From: JAFAXD01 sp963833605
GTDB lineage: Bacteria; Pseudomonadota; Alphaproteobacteria; Rhizobiales; Xanthobacteraceae
Assembly (NCBI GenBank): GCA_963833605.1
Contig: CAWHYZ010000032.1
Coordinates: 62,001 to 126,000, forward strand
Reading direction: 5' to 3'
Length of the DNA: 64,000 nt
Shown: in pieces, positions 55,496 through 64,000 of the stretch
Numbering within the stretch: the first letter of the stretch is position 1
Layout of the letters: each line of letters opens with the position of its first letter
Notes under the pieces: model-generated
The model's input: only the letters and a program-made list of their open reading frames with translations
What the model was told of the DNA's origin: nothing
Database searches by the model: none
Position numbers and translations under genes: made by a program

Positions 55496-56552
55496 TCAGT
55501 TCGCGCCGGTCTTGACCTGACGCGCAGCCAGGATTTTGCCGCGCCAATGTGCACCGGCGCTGATCGGCGGATAACGCGCAGGATTGTCCGCGCTCATGCA
55601 TTTCTCGAAGCAGCGCACCTCGGTGTCGTGGTTGGGCACGAAGAAGAACGCGACCGACATGCGATCCACGTTGCGCCGGATCTCCTCTGGCGGATTGACG
55701 ACGCGATGGATTGTCGAAACCCACATATCGTTGGTCCAACGCATTAGAAGATCGCCAATGTTGATGATGAACGCCCCCTCGACCATCGGCACGTCGGCCC
55801 AGTCGCCGCCGCGGCGGAGCACCTGCAATCCGCCCGGTGCATTCTCGCCGCGCAGGATGGTGAAAGCCCCATAGTCGGAGTGCGCGCCGGCGCGGAACTG
55901 GTCCGCAAGCGGTGCGTCGTGCTGGGCCGGATAATAGTTGATCCGCATGTTGGTCACATGCCGGTCGCTGCGGCTGATGAAGTAGTCTTCTTCAACATCG
56001 AGGGCGAGCGCAAAGATGCGCATCAGCCGCGTCGCCAGTTGCTCCATCGCCCGCCAATAGTCGGTGACCGAGGCGCGAAAGCCGGGCATGTCGTCCGGAA
56101 ACAGATTCGGATGGAAGTGGGTCGGACCGTACCCCTCGCGCCAATAGGGTCCGTCTCCGATTTCGAGCGGGCCGAAGCCAAGACTTCTCCATCAGATCGG
56201 GCGGCGCGGCTTTTCCCATCGTGAGGCCGAGGCTCTGGCCCGCGAGGCTGTTGTAGCCGCGGCTGATCCCCGGGCCTGGCCGTTTGATGCGCAGTTTCTC
56301 CTCGGTCGGACGCGCAAAGAACGCGCGGCCGTTCTTGAAAATGGCATCGATGACGGTGTCGGAGACGCCGTGACCGGTGATGACCAGGAACCCCACACGC
56401 GCGCAGGCGCGACCGACCGCGTCGACAACCTGCTCGCGCGCGGCGCGATCGCCGCGGTCGAAGCCGGAAATGTCGATGACCGGGATCGTAGCATCCGCGT
56501 CGGCGACGCGATCACGGTCCGGCGTGAAATCGCCGGTCGCTTCCATGCTCAT
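55496..56552 (-). pseudogene. 2-oxoglutarate/Fe(II)-dependent oxygenase (isopenicillin N synthase family), one frameshift
   Basis: A protein of about 350 residues with the DIOX_N start (IPVIDISGFDRGDRAAREQV), GFLVITGHGV, and the iron-binding 2-His-1-carboxylate set in AGAHSDYGAF and STIHRVVN, plus the 2-oxoglutarate-binding R-x-S (RMSVAFF). It hydroxylates or desaturates a small substrate with O2 and 2-oxoglutarate. The two halves lie in different frames; one extra base near 56181 explains this. The start at 56552 is preceded by GAGG. Operator 2 is 58 bases upstream. First gene of the 52.2-56.5 kb operon. Confidence 0.82.
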
Positions 56553-56609
56553 CCTGGTCCTCGCTGAGGTCATTCCCGCAACGACGCAACGTGCCGTCGC
56601 CAACCCTTG

Positions 56610-56625
56610 ATTTTGTATACTAAAT
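56610..56625. promoter_or_regulatory. candidate GntR operator 2, ATTTTGTATACTAAAT
   Basis: Matches site 3 in 15 of 16 bases and site 1 likewise on the opposite strand; the 14-base core TTTTGTATACTAAA is identical in all. It lies 58 bases upstream of the 2OG-oxygenase start, in front of the oxygenase, dehydrogenase and acyl-CoA ligase operon. Confidence 0.7.
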
Positions 56626-56693
56626 GAACCGGATTTCAATGGGGGCAGTTTCCGCATTGGGGGCAGGATTCGTGCGCCGTGGCGGTGCCCGTA

Positions 56694-58404
56694 TCAGACC
56701 ATCTGGCAGATCACGTTGAGCAGCGCCTGGCGCTTTTCCTCTTTGACGACGCGTACGGCCCGCGCCAAAGCCGGTTCAAGCTGCTCCGGCGTCTCTACCA
56801 GTTCGCCGTAACCGCCAGACGCCTCGATCACCTTCTCGAAATGCGGAGACGGCTCGAGGTTGGCGAGCGGCATTCGATTTGCGTTCCGTGCATATCCGTC
56901 CGGATACATGGCTTGAGTCTCGCTGCGCACAGACGCCCACCCCGAATTGTTGGTCACGATAAAAAGCACCGGCAGATCGAGCGCGCGCGACATGAAGTGC
57001 GCCGGGGTCGGATTGCCGAACATGTAGCTGCCGTCACCGATCGCCGCGATGACGAAGCGCTCGGGAGCCGCCAGCTTGGCGCCGAGCGCGGCCCCCAATC
57101 CCCAGCCGAGGCCGCCGGCCGAGCTTTGCTGAAAATAGGTTCCCGGTTTGGTCAGCCGCATGTGGGCGATCTGGACACCGAGTTCGTTGATCAGGATGGT
57201 GTCGTCGTCCTTGATCCGGTCGATGGCGCGGCTGAGCAGCGCCGGATGCATGGGCCGCTCGCTCATGATCCCGGCATAAGACGCGTCGAGCGCAGCACGA
57301 AGCGCCGCTCGTTCGCCAGCGAGACGGCGGCGGCGGCGCTCGATGCGCTCCTGATCCGTGGACAACCGCTGGCTCAACGCCTGCGCCAGCATGGGCAGCG
57401 CCAAGCCGGGGTCCCCAGGCACCGCAAGGTCGCAGGGAAAATTGCGGATCCCATAGCGCGCAAAGATCGGGTCGATTCCCATGTGGATGATCTTTGCACC
57501 GGGACCGGGCGACACCAGGTTCGGAATCCATGGCACGTCGCATTCAAGCACGAGAATTGCGTCGGCCTCGTTCACGAACGGCGTGGGCGCAAATCCCATA
57601 TGCATCGGATGGTCGCTCGCAAGGCAAAGCGATTTCGGAACATGGCACACGACCGGCAGCGCAAAACGCTCGGCGAGCGTCGCCAGTGCCGCGACGGCAG
57701 CCTTGTTCTGACCGAGACTGGCAGTGATCACGAGCGGACGATCTGCGTTCGCCAGGATATCGGCCGCTTCGGAAATGGTGGCAGCGTCGGCGACTACGGG
57801 CCGGGTGGCAGGCTGCGGATGCCGAGGCGCGCACCCGCCAGGGAGTTCGGCGGCGAGGACTTCGCGCGGCAGCGTCAGATAGACCGGGCCCCTCGGCTCG
57901 CTCATCGCGATCGACATCGCCCGATCGACGGCCGAATGGATCTGTTCGGGCAGCTTAACTTCGTAGTCCCATTTCACCGTTTCGCGAACCATGCCGGCCT
58001 GGTCAAACATTTCCTGGGCCCAGTGAATGAACAAGCTGCGCGACGCGGCGTGGCCGACTTCCGTGAACGGTGTGCGGCCCGCCGCAACCAGCAGAGGAAT
58101 TCGCTCGCGGTAGGCGTTCATCAGGGCGCAGACCGCGTTGGCTGTGCCGACGTTGACGTGCAGCATGATCGCCTGCGGCCGTCCGGACACCAGATAATGT
58201 CCGTAAGCCATGGACACGGCGAGATTCTCGTGCGGCACCGCGATCGCCCGAACGGTGCGCCGCCCGTCCGCCGACGGCCGCGACAAGGCCTCGACGATCG
58301 GCGGGAAGTCCGTGCCCGCGTTGGCAAACAGAGTTCTCGATTCCAAGTTCGCCGAGCCGTTGCAGGAACGCGTCCGCGCCGGTCGAGCTCGAGGTCGATG
58401 TCAT
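56694..58404 (-). CDS. thiamine-pyrophosphate-dependent enzyme (acetolactate synthase/decarboxylase superfamily), N-terminal frameshift
   Basis: A TPP enzyme of about 570 residues. The Pyr-domain catalytic Glu is in PHENLAVSMAYG, and the PP-domain Mg-TPP motif runs from GDGSYMFGN to VTNNSGW. The central domain lacks a recognisable FAD role. Relatives include benzoylformate and oxalyl-CoA decarboxylases, sulfoacetaldehyde acetyltransferase and acetolactate synthase. The ATG at 58404 with GGAGG upstream opens a frame of about 23 residues (FLQRLGELGIE) that must shift at about 58335 (one extra A in GAGAACT) to join the main frame; otherwise a TTG at 58346 would start it. It is divergent from the binding-protein/ABC operon, with operator 3 between. 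Confidence 0.85.
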
Positions 58405-58511
58405 GGCAGCCTCCGGGCGTTCAGCAATGAGCGACGACGCGAACAAGCGGCGGTTTGTTTCCGGCACAGAGGCTGCGGGAGTCGCCAACCAAGGCTTGTG
58501 AAGCAAGTCCG

Positions 58512-58527
58512 ATTTTGTATACTAAAA
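58512..58527. promoter_or_regulatory. candidate GntR operator 3, ATTTTGTATACTAAAA
   Basis: Exact reverse complement of site 1 (47196-47211). It is 108 bases upstream of the TPP-enzyme start (minus) and 92 bases upstream of the binding-protein start (plus), in the divergent promoter region. The plus-strand operon ends with the GntR gene, so it would be autoregulated through this site. Confidence 0.7.
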
Positions 58528-58618
58528 TAAATTGGCCGACAACGTGATCCGACCGGCGACAAGCCGGCACAGTTTTTGCTGTTCGAGAGCGGCTCTTCGG
58601 CGACGCGGGGGATACGGC

Positions 58619-59632
58619 ATGACCGACACCGGCACGATCAAGACGATCCGCAGACCTCGCCGCCGCGCCGGCGCGCGATTGGCTTTTGCCGCGGGCGCGC
58701 TCGCGGGCATGACCGCAACGGCTGGCGCAGTCGACAAGATCACGTTCGTGACCGACTATGGCTTGTACGGACGCCATGCGTATTTCTTCGTCGCCATCGA
58801 GAAGGGCTACTATAAGCGCGCAGACATCGAGGTCGAGATCGTCCGCTCGCAAGGCTCCGCCAACACCATCAAGCAGGTTGCCAACGGCACCGCCCAGGTT
58901 GGTTTCGCCGATGCCTTTGCGGTGGTTCTGGGCCGCGCCAATGACAGCGTTCCGGTCAAGCTTGTCGCCATGATCTACCCCAAGCCACCGCACGCCGTTT
59001 TCGTGCTCAAGGATTCCGGCATCGCAAAACCAAAGGATCTGGAAGGCAAGACGCTGGCCGATACCGCTTTCAGTTCGGTGCCCAAACTTTTCGCCACCTA
59101 TGCCAAAGCCGCGGGCATCGACGCCACAAAGGTCAAATGGGTTGCGGCAAACAGCGATGCCCTGCCTGGCATGCTGACGATGGGCCGGGTCGACGGCATC
59201 GGACAGTTCGTTGTGGGCGAGCCGCTGCTGGCCGCCGCGGCGGCGCCCAAACAGGTGCTGGGCTTGCCCTATTCCGACGCGGGCCTTGACTACTACAGCA
59301 ACGGGCTGGTGGCGTCGGATGCGACGATTTAATCCAATCCCGACCTCGTCCGACGCTTTGTCAGGACGACGCTGGAGGGCTTGACGTACGCCATGGCGAA
59401 TCCGCAAGAGGCCGGTGAGATCCTGCACAAGCTGCACCCCGAGATCGATACGGCAATTGCCGTCGCCGAGATGAAGGAAGTCAAGAATCTGGCGCTGCAG
59501 CCGAACGCCCCGCTCGGCACCATGGATCCAGCGCGAGTGCAGAAAACGATTGATATCGTCGGAGCCACGTTCGCCCTCAAGAGTACGGTGACGCCGGCCG
59601 ACGTCTACGCGCCCGGCTTCTTGCCGCAATGA
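58619..59632 (+). pseudogene. NMT1/SsuA-type ABC substrate-binding protein, paralogue 3, in-frame TAA at 59330
   Basis: A 337-codon periplasmic binding protein whose two parts are in one frame. A basic start is followed by a signal peptide ending TAGAVD, then FVTDYGLYGRHAYFFVAIEK and VGEPLLAAAAAPKQ. The TAA at 59330-59332 falls where the paralogues have Lys (TIKSQP and TIKNNP); the downstream part continues SNPDLVRRFVRTTLEG to the family C-terminus. A CAA or AAA codon changed to TAA explains it. The truncated product would lack the last 100 residues and probably would not fold. It is the only binding-protein gene adjacent to the ABC ATPase and permease genes. Confidence 0.85.
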
Positions 59633-59734
59633 GCTCCGGCTGCGGCCACGCAAACTTCAAGCTTGATCTTTGATGGCCGTCCGATGACGCTGGCGCATGT
59701 TGTCGGTTCGCCACGACGGCCGCGCAGGAGCGCA

Positions 59735-60515
59735 ATGAGCAAGATTTCACATCGAAGGGCTGTACAAGACCTACTCGGCGACCAATGGACGAGTGACGGC
59801 GCTCGAAAATGTCAATCTGGGAATCGAGCAGAACGAATTCGTGACCTTGGTCGGGCCGTCGGGCTGCGGCAAGTCGACTTTGCTGAAGCTGATCGGCGCG
59901 CTCATCCGCCCCTCGCGCGGAACTCTGCTTTTCGATGGCAAGCAACTCCTGAGCCCCACCCACGACGTGGGAATCGTGTTTCAGGAGGCCGTTCTCCTGC
60001 AATGGCGCACGGTGTTGGACAACGTCCTGCTGCCGGCTGAAATTCTGCGGCTCAACAGCACCGAATTCCGCACACGCGCAATGACCCTCCTCAAGTCGGT
60101 CGGACTCGAGGGGTTCGAGAAGCGGTACCCACGCGAGCTTTCCGGTGGAATGCAGCAGCGCGTTTCGATCTGTCGAGCGCTGATCCACAATCCCTCCGTG
60201 CTGCTGATGGACGAACCATTCGCCGCGCTCGATGCGATGACCCGCGAGGAACTCGGCTTCGAACTGATGCGCATTTGGGATACCTATAAGAAGACCGTGA
60301 TCTTCGTGACCCACAACATAACGGAAGCGATTCTGCTCGCCGATCGGGTCGTCGCGATGTCGCCGCGTCCGGGCCGCATTGCCAAGATCGTCGACATCGA
60401 GCTTCCGCGTCCGCGCACGATCGACATGGAGTTTACCGCCCAATTCAAGTCCTACTCGGATCAGATCCGGGAGGTCATCTATCACGGGCCAGGAGAGCGA
60501 AACGATGGCCGTTGA
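59735..60515 (+). CDS. ABC transporter ATP-binding protein (SsuB/TauB type), N-terminal frameshift
   Basis: A 240-residue or longer ATPase: Walker A GPSGCGKST, Q-loop FQEAVLLQW, signature LSGGMQQR, Walker B VLLMDEPFAALD and H-loop THN, as in nitrate/taurine/NMT1-type importers. The open frame begins at ATG 59793, but the first beta strands (HIEGLYKTYSATNGRVTALE) lie upstream in the same frame and join an ATG at 59735 (GGAG upstream) if one extra A at about 59744 is removed (AAGATTTC). It energises import with the permease encoded next, which overlaps it by 11 bases. Confidence 0.9.
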
Positions 60516-61311
60516 ACATACCGCCGATCCGGCCCTTGAAGATGCGCTGGACCCCGCCAGCTCGACGATGAACGCCATCCTGGGGGCGACGTTGACCTTC
60601 GTCGTCATGATCGTGCTGTGGGAATTCCTGGTCCGCTGGTTTCAGATCCCCGGCTGGCTGCTGCCATCGCCGAGCGCCATCGGCCAGGCCATGACGGAAT
60701 GGCGCGCCGAGCTCTTCGGACACTTCATGGTGACGCTTTACGAAACGCTGCTCGGATTTGCGCTCGCGATCGTCATCAGCATTCCGCTCGCCGTGGCCGT
60801 CGTCTATTCGCCGCTTCTGCAGAACACCATCTATCCGATCCTGCTCGCGTTTCAGTCGATGCCGAAGGTGGCGATCGCGCCGCTGCTCGTGCTATGGATC
60901 GGCTTCGGCATGCTGCCGAAGATCGTAGTCGTGTTCCTGGTCTGCTTCTTCCCGATCATTGTCGCCACCGCGACCGGCCTCACGGCGATACCTGCTCCGC
61001 TCATGGACCTGATCCGTTCGCTTTCTGCCAGCACGGCGCAGACGTTCATCAAGATTTGCTTTCCAACCGCCATGCCCCACATTTTCGTCGGGTTGAAGAT
61101 CGCGATCACGTTTGCGGTCATCGGCGCGGTCATCGGCGAATTCGTCGGCTCCGAAAGCGGCCTCGGATACCTCATTCTGATCTCCACGTCACAGTCGCGA
61201 ACGCCGCTTGCCTTCGGCGCGCTCGTCTTGTTGACGGTGATGAGCATCGTGCTCTATTACGGAATCGCCTTCATCGAGCGACTCGTCGTGCCTTGGGCCC
61301 CGAAGAACTGA
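60505..61311 (+). CDS. ABC transporter permease (SsuC/TauC type)
   Basis: A 268-residue BPD-type inner-membrane permease with about six hydrophobic segments and the EAA loop (SASTAQTFIKICFPTAMPHI) that contacts the ATPase. AGGAGAG precedes the ATG at 60505, which overlaps the ATPase end. Together with the ATPase and the NMT1-type binding proteins it makes one importer for a small soluble compound. Confidence 0.92.
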   Translation: MAVEHTADPALEDALDPASSTMNAILGATLTFVVMIVLWEFLVRWFQIPGWLLPSPSAIGQAMTEWRAELFGHFMVTLYETLLGFALAIVISIPLAVAVVYSPLLQNTIYPILLAFQSMPKVAIAPLLVLWIGFGMLPKIVVVFLVCFFPIIVATATGLTAIPAPLMDLIRSLSASTAQTFIKICFPTAMPHIFVGLKIAITFAVIGAVIGEFVGSESGLGYLILISTSQSRTPLAFGALVLLTVMSIVLYYGIAFIERLVVPWAPKN

Positions 61312-61342
61312 GACCGGTCTGACGGTCGAAAAGCATCCTGCG

Positions 61343-62131
61343 ATGAGATCCCTTTCCACCGCGACAAAACGAGCCCGTGACCGCAATGGCGGACCAGGAC
61401 TCCGCCTGTCGGACCCGAAGAGCCGCCTGCCATTGTCCATCGTGCGGGGCAGCGCGCCGGTCCAGAAGGACGGTGAGTCGCTCGGCGACTTCGCCTACCG
61501 GCTGATGCGCGACGCGATCCGTTCCGGCAAGTTCAAGCCGGGAGAGCATCTGCGGGAAGCCGACGTCGCGCAGTGGCTGGACATCAGCCGCACGCCGGTC
61601 CGCGAAGCGTTTCACCGGCTTATCACGGAAAGCCTGCTGACTGCCGGACCCTGGAACGGAGTCATGATCGCGCAACTCGATGCGCAGCAGTTGACCGAGC
61701 TCTACGCGGTGCGCGAGACGCTGGAGGGAACGGCGGCGGCGCTGGCGGCGCGGCATGCAACGCGAGCCGAAGTGCAGCTCATGGTGAAGATCGCGGCAAC
61801 TGAGGCACGCGAGCGAGGCCGGCCCGAAAGACTGGTAACCATCAACGGCGAGCTACATCAGACGATCTACACTGCGGCTCACAATCGCTACCTGCTGCAA
61901 TCGATCACCACCATTGTTGACGCGCTCGGGTTGTTGCGCCATTCGACCTTCATCCTGCCCGGAAGTATCGAGCTCGCGCACCGGGAGCACATGAAAATCA
62001 TCAGGGCGATCCGGGAACGCAATCACGTCGCTGCCGAAGAACTTGCGCGCGAGCACGTGAGGCACGCCTTGGCCATGCGGTTGCAGCTGCTAAATAGCGA
62101 AACAAAAGACTATGATCGAGCCAGGCGCTGA
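61343..62131 (+). CDS. GntR-family regulator, FCD (FadR-type) effector domain
   Basis: A 262-residue regulator. A winged helix (AIRSGKFKPGEHLREADVAQ, then WLDISRTPVREAFHRL) is followed by an all-helical FCD domain with metal-binding His residues (for example GELHQTIYTAAHNRYL and the REH in AHREHMKIIRAI). FCD regulators usually repress catabolic operons until a small acid binds. It is the last gene of the binding-protein, ATPase, permease operon, 32 bases after the permease. The three TNGTATACNA-type palindromes in the cluster fit its subfamily's recognition consensus. Confidence 0.9.
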   Translation: MRSLSTATKRARDRNGGPGLRLSDPKSRLPLSIVRGSAPVQKDGESLGDFAYRLMRDAIRSGKFKPGEHLREADVAQWLDISRTPVREAFHRLITESLLTAGPWNGVMIAQLDAQQLTELYAVRETLEGTAAALAARHATRAEVQLMVKIAATEARERGRPERLVTINGELHQTIYTAAHNRYLLQSITTIVDALGLLRHSTFILPGSIELAHREHMKIIRAIRERNHVAAEELAREHVRHALAMRLQLLNSETKDYDRARR

Positions 62132-62210
62132 CATTGTTCCATTGCGCGGGAAAGGCAGATCACTGCTTCACAGGTATTGGCATCGGCCGCCGAGATTTCT
62201 TCGGCAGCGG

Positions 62211-62668
62211 TCATTGCGGGGTGGAAAAAATAGATCTGGCAGCATCCTGTCCCGGCGCTGATCCACCGCGGCGTTGCTCCTCTGCTGCTGCTTCGGATCG
62301 TGCCTTGGCCATCGCCTCGTTTCCCTGAGATACGGTCAGCTCTCCCTTTTCCACCTGTTGAGCAATTGCAATTCGCTTGGCGATAAGCCCGTCCAAGATA
62401 TCCGGATGGATCATTGTGGGGCGGAGGATCTCCCAGGCCGCGTGTGGCATTTCGCCCTCGCAACGGCTGCCCTACGATCGGCCGGCGGATAGGCAAGGTC
62501 GCACTCCCGAGCGGCAGAGAACGATTGAGCCTGAAGTTGCTCCGGGGTGGCTTTTGGTTCGCGCTCGCCAGCGCAACTACCAAGAATGAGTCCGATGGAT
62601 GGAATGAGCAAAAGGCTTCCGCGGGAAATGATCGTGCGGCTTCGGTTACCGGAAGCGGTGACAGACAT
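62211..62668 (-). pseudogene. small outer-membrane-type lipoprotein, one frameshift
   Basis: Two overlapping frames together encode a lipoprotein of about 150 residues. A signal peptide with lipobox GSCAGE gives lipidated Cys near residue 32; the first frame ends after ARAKCH and the second continues AAWEILRPTMIHPDILDGLI, then a helical Lys/Glu/Ala-rich tail. The Cys residues in ARECDLAYPP and AKC are typical of small rhizobial lipoproteins of unknown role. One missing base (or two extra) near 62442 explains the break. It is convergent with the GntR gene. Confidence 0.68.
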
Positions 62669-62872
62669 CAGACATCAGCCTCGAAAGCCCTCTGCAAGGA
62701 ATGCGAGGGCCGAAAGGGTTCGGAACATGGCATGCTTTCCTGAGTTGGGTGTTTCTAGTCAAACCATGCTTAGAGCCCTGTCAAGGACTGCCACGGTAAT
62801 GCGCTGGATTTTGGTCGGCTGAACTCGAGAAAATCTGGCAACCGGGACGCGCCGAACCGCCGACGGGCTCGG

Positions 62873-64000
62873 CTAGGCGGGATAATCCTTGAGGGTAATG
62901 GCGTTAGCAGCTTGATGTATCCGCCGGGTGGAGCGATTGATAAAGAATTCCGTCATGCGGCCAGGTGCAATCTGCATGAGGCGATCGAGCAGCCATGCAG
63001 ATACAGTCCTGTTCTCTTTTGACCTCATCAGGTTTGCTGATCTCAATCCCAATGCCTGATTGAGGACAGCAAATGGGCGCATCTCTTCTTCATATTGATG
63101 AAATGCAGTTTGATAGGCGCCGGATGCAGCGGCCAATTCTCCGGCCAGCACATAGGCGCCAATGAGTGCGAGACTCGTGCCTTGACCGGACATGGGTGAA
63201 GCGCAATAGCCGGCGTCTCCCACCAGGACGGTTCGACCTTGCGACCAGCGAGTCATGCAGATCTGTGCCGCGGCATCGAAGTAGAAGTCAGGCGCACGAG
63301 GCATCATCTCCAGCAACCTGGGAATTTCTCCGCCGATGCCCTGATAGACGTTTTCGAGCACCTGCTGCTGCTGAGCCCGGTTGCGCAGATCGATATGGGT
63401 GGACCGTGCGGTGAAGCCAAAACACGCCTTGGCATCGTCGTCGCCGCGAGAGCTCCAGATCGCAGCCACCCTCCCGAGTCCCGAGTACTGCATCTCCATG
63501 CGGTCCAGGTTCAGATAATTCGGGACGGTATAGACACATAGATATAAACCGAGATCGCGAACAAAGCGCGACTTATCGCCGAACACGAGGCCGCGTACAT
63601 TCGAGTGAAGACCGTCCGCGCCGATCACAAGGTCAAATTCACGCGGGGCATTGTTGGCGAACTCGACCTCGACGCGATCGGAATTCTGCGAGATTGCCTG
63701 GATTGCATCGCCGAAGATGAATTCTGCATTCGAAATGCTGTCCTTCAGAATCTGGCACAAAGTACCGCGAACGATTTCCAGATCTTCGCTGGCGCGATGT
63801 CCAAATTCATCGCCGCTCATCTTGTTGAGGACTTTGCCATCCTTGTCGACGAGCAATGCGCCCTGCATGTCGGTGCGTGCCGCGACAACAGCATCATGAA
63901 CATGCATGCGCCGGAGAACCTGCAGGGCGGTGCCGCGTACGTCGATCTTGTAGCCGCCCTTCACTAATGACGGCGCCCGCTCGACTATGGTCGGACTGAA
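62873..64000 (-). CDS. FAD-dependent monooxygenase (TetX/RdmE-like), N-terminus off the window edge
   Basis: A class A flavin monooxygenase whose frame runs off the right end of the window; the first visible residues precede GGYKIDVRGTALQVLRR, so the N-terminal FAD-binding GxGxxG is outside. Present are FDLVIGADGLHSNVR and GDAGYCASPMSGQGTSLALIG, the FAD-ribityl motif. It resembles tetracycline-inactivating (TetX) and aclacinomycin-hydroxylating enzymes. It is on the minus strand and not linked to the GntR operon. Substrate unknown. Confidence 0.88.
   Translation of the reverse strand, partial: FSPTIVERAPSLVKGGYKIDVRGTALQVLRRMHVHDAVVAARTDMQGALLVDKDGKVLNKMSGDEFGHRASEDLEIVRGTLCQILKDSISNAEFIFGDAIQAISQNSDRVEVEFANNAPREFDLVIGADGLHSNVRGLVFGDKSRFVRDLGLYLCVYTVPNYLNLDRMEMQYSGLGRVAAIWSSRGDDDAKACFGFTARSTHIDLRNRAQQQQVLENVYQGIGGEIPRLLEMMPRAPDFYFDAAAQICMTRWSQGRTVLVGDAGYCASPMSGQGTSLALIGAYVLAGELAAASGAYQTAFHQYEEEMRPFAVLNQALGLRSANLMRSKENRTVSAWLLDRLMQIAPGRMTEFFINRSTRRIHQAANAITLKDYPA

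Overview
The window is GC-rich, densely coded DNA that looks like a soil or plant-associated alphaproteobacterium of the order Hyphomicrobiales (Bradyrhizobium, Rhodopseudomonas or Xanthobacteraceae type). The evidence is the large number of solute-binding proteins, the mix of LivKHMG, TRAP and NMT1/SsuA-type importers, RTX and Hint-domain secreted proteins, and the 'GAGCATGATC...GATCATGCTC' intergenic palindrome common in that order. I saw no rRNA, tRNA, CRISPR array, insertion sequence or phage module.

Layout. (1) 1-4.9 kb, minus strand: a TetR regulator, then an operon for a RutB-like isochorismatase-family hydrolase, a 3-hydroxyisobutyrate-dehydrogenase-like enzyme, an esterase, a family-3 solute-binding-like protein and a Tat-exported hydrolase. 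(2) 5.1-9.1 kb, plus strand: a divergent branched-chain-amino-acid-type ABC importer (LivK, LivH and a LivM-LivG fusion, with no LivF); a perfect TetR-style palindrome lies between the two units. (3) 9.5-15.5 kb: an RTX repeat protein and two tandem Hint-domain proteins with duplicated 3' ends and hairpins. (4) 15.6-18.3 kb: a Tat-exported molybdenum hydroxylase and its [2Fe-2S] subunit. (5) 18.8-25 kb: decaying DNA with a frameshifted crotonase, a TctC stub, a Rieske oxygenase with an internal stop, a LigD scrap, an orphan LuxR HTH and paired palindromes. (6) 25-43.7 kb: aromatic or organic-acid catabolism, with a LivK-type binding protein, a MetE-like protein, a PhzS-like monooxygenase, TetR plus HyuA/HyuB-gamma (acetophenone/acetone-carboxylase-like), two VOC proteins, a TRAP importer, a two-subunit Rieske oxygenase, IclR, an M24 protein and a cupin. 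(7) 43.9-62.1 kb: the most coherent system. It has NMT1-type binding proteins, an ABC ATPase and permease, an FCD-type GntR regulator, and enzymes that look nitrogen-catabolic (DUF1445 hydro-lyase, Ggt family, diaminopropionate ammonia-lyase, M20 amidohydrolase, ADP-forming acyl-CoA ligase, zinc alcohol dehydrogenase, 2OG-Fe(II) oxygenase, TPP enzyme).

The central observation in region 7 is a 14-bp sequence, TTTTGTATACTAAA, found in three places (47.2, 56.6 and 58.5 kb). All three are promoter regions of this cluster, two of them between divergent genes. It fits the FadR/FCD GntR consensus (TNGT-N-ACNA), and the cluster encodes exactly such a regulator as the last gene of one target operon. 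I infer one regulon for uptake and degradation of an unidentified nitrogenous compound.

Caution on quality: at least fourteen single-base shifts and three in-frame stops interrupt otherwise well-conserved proteins. Most shifts are best explained by one extra base, which suggests sequencing or assembly error for many, but real pseudogenes cannot be excluded. Broken genes are given at full extent with the break position.
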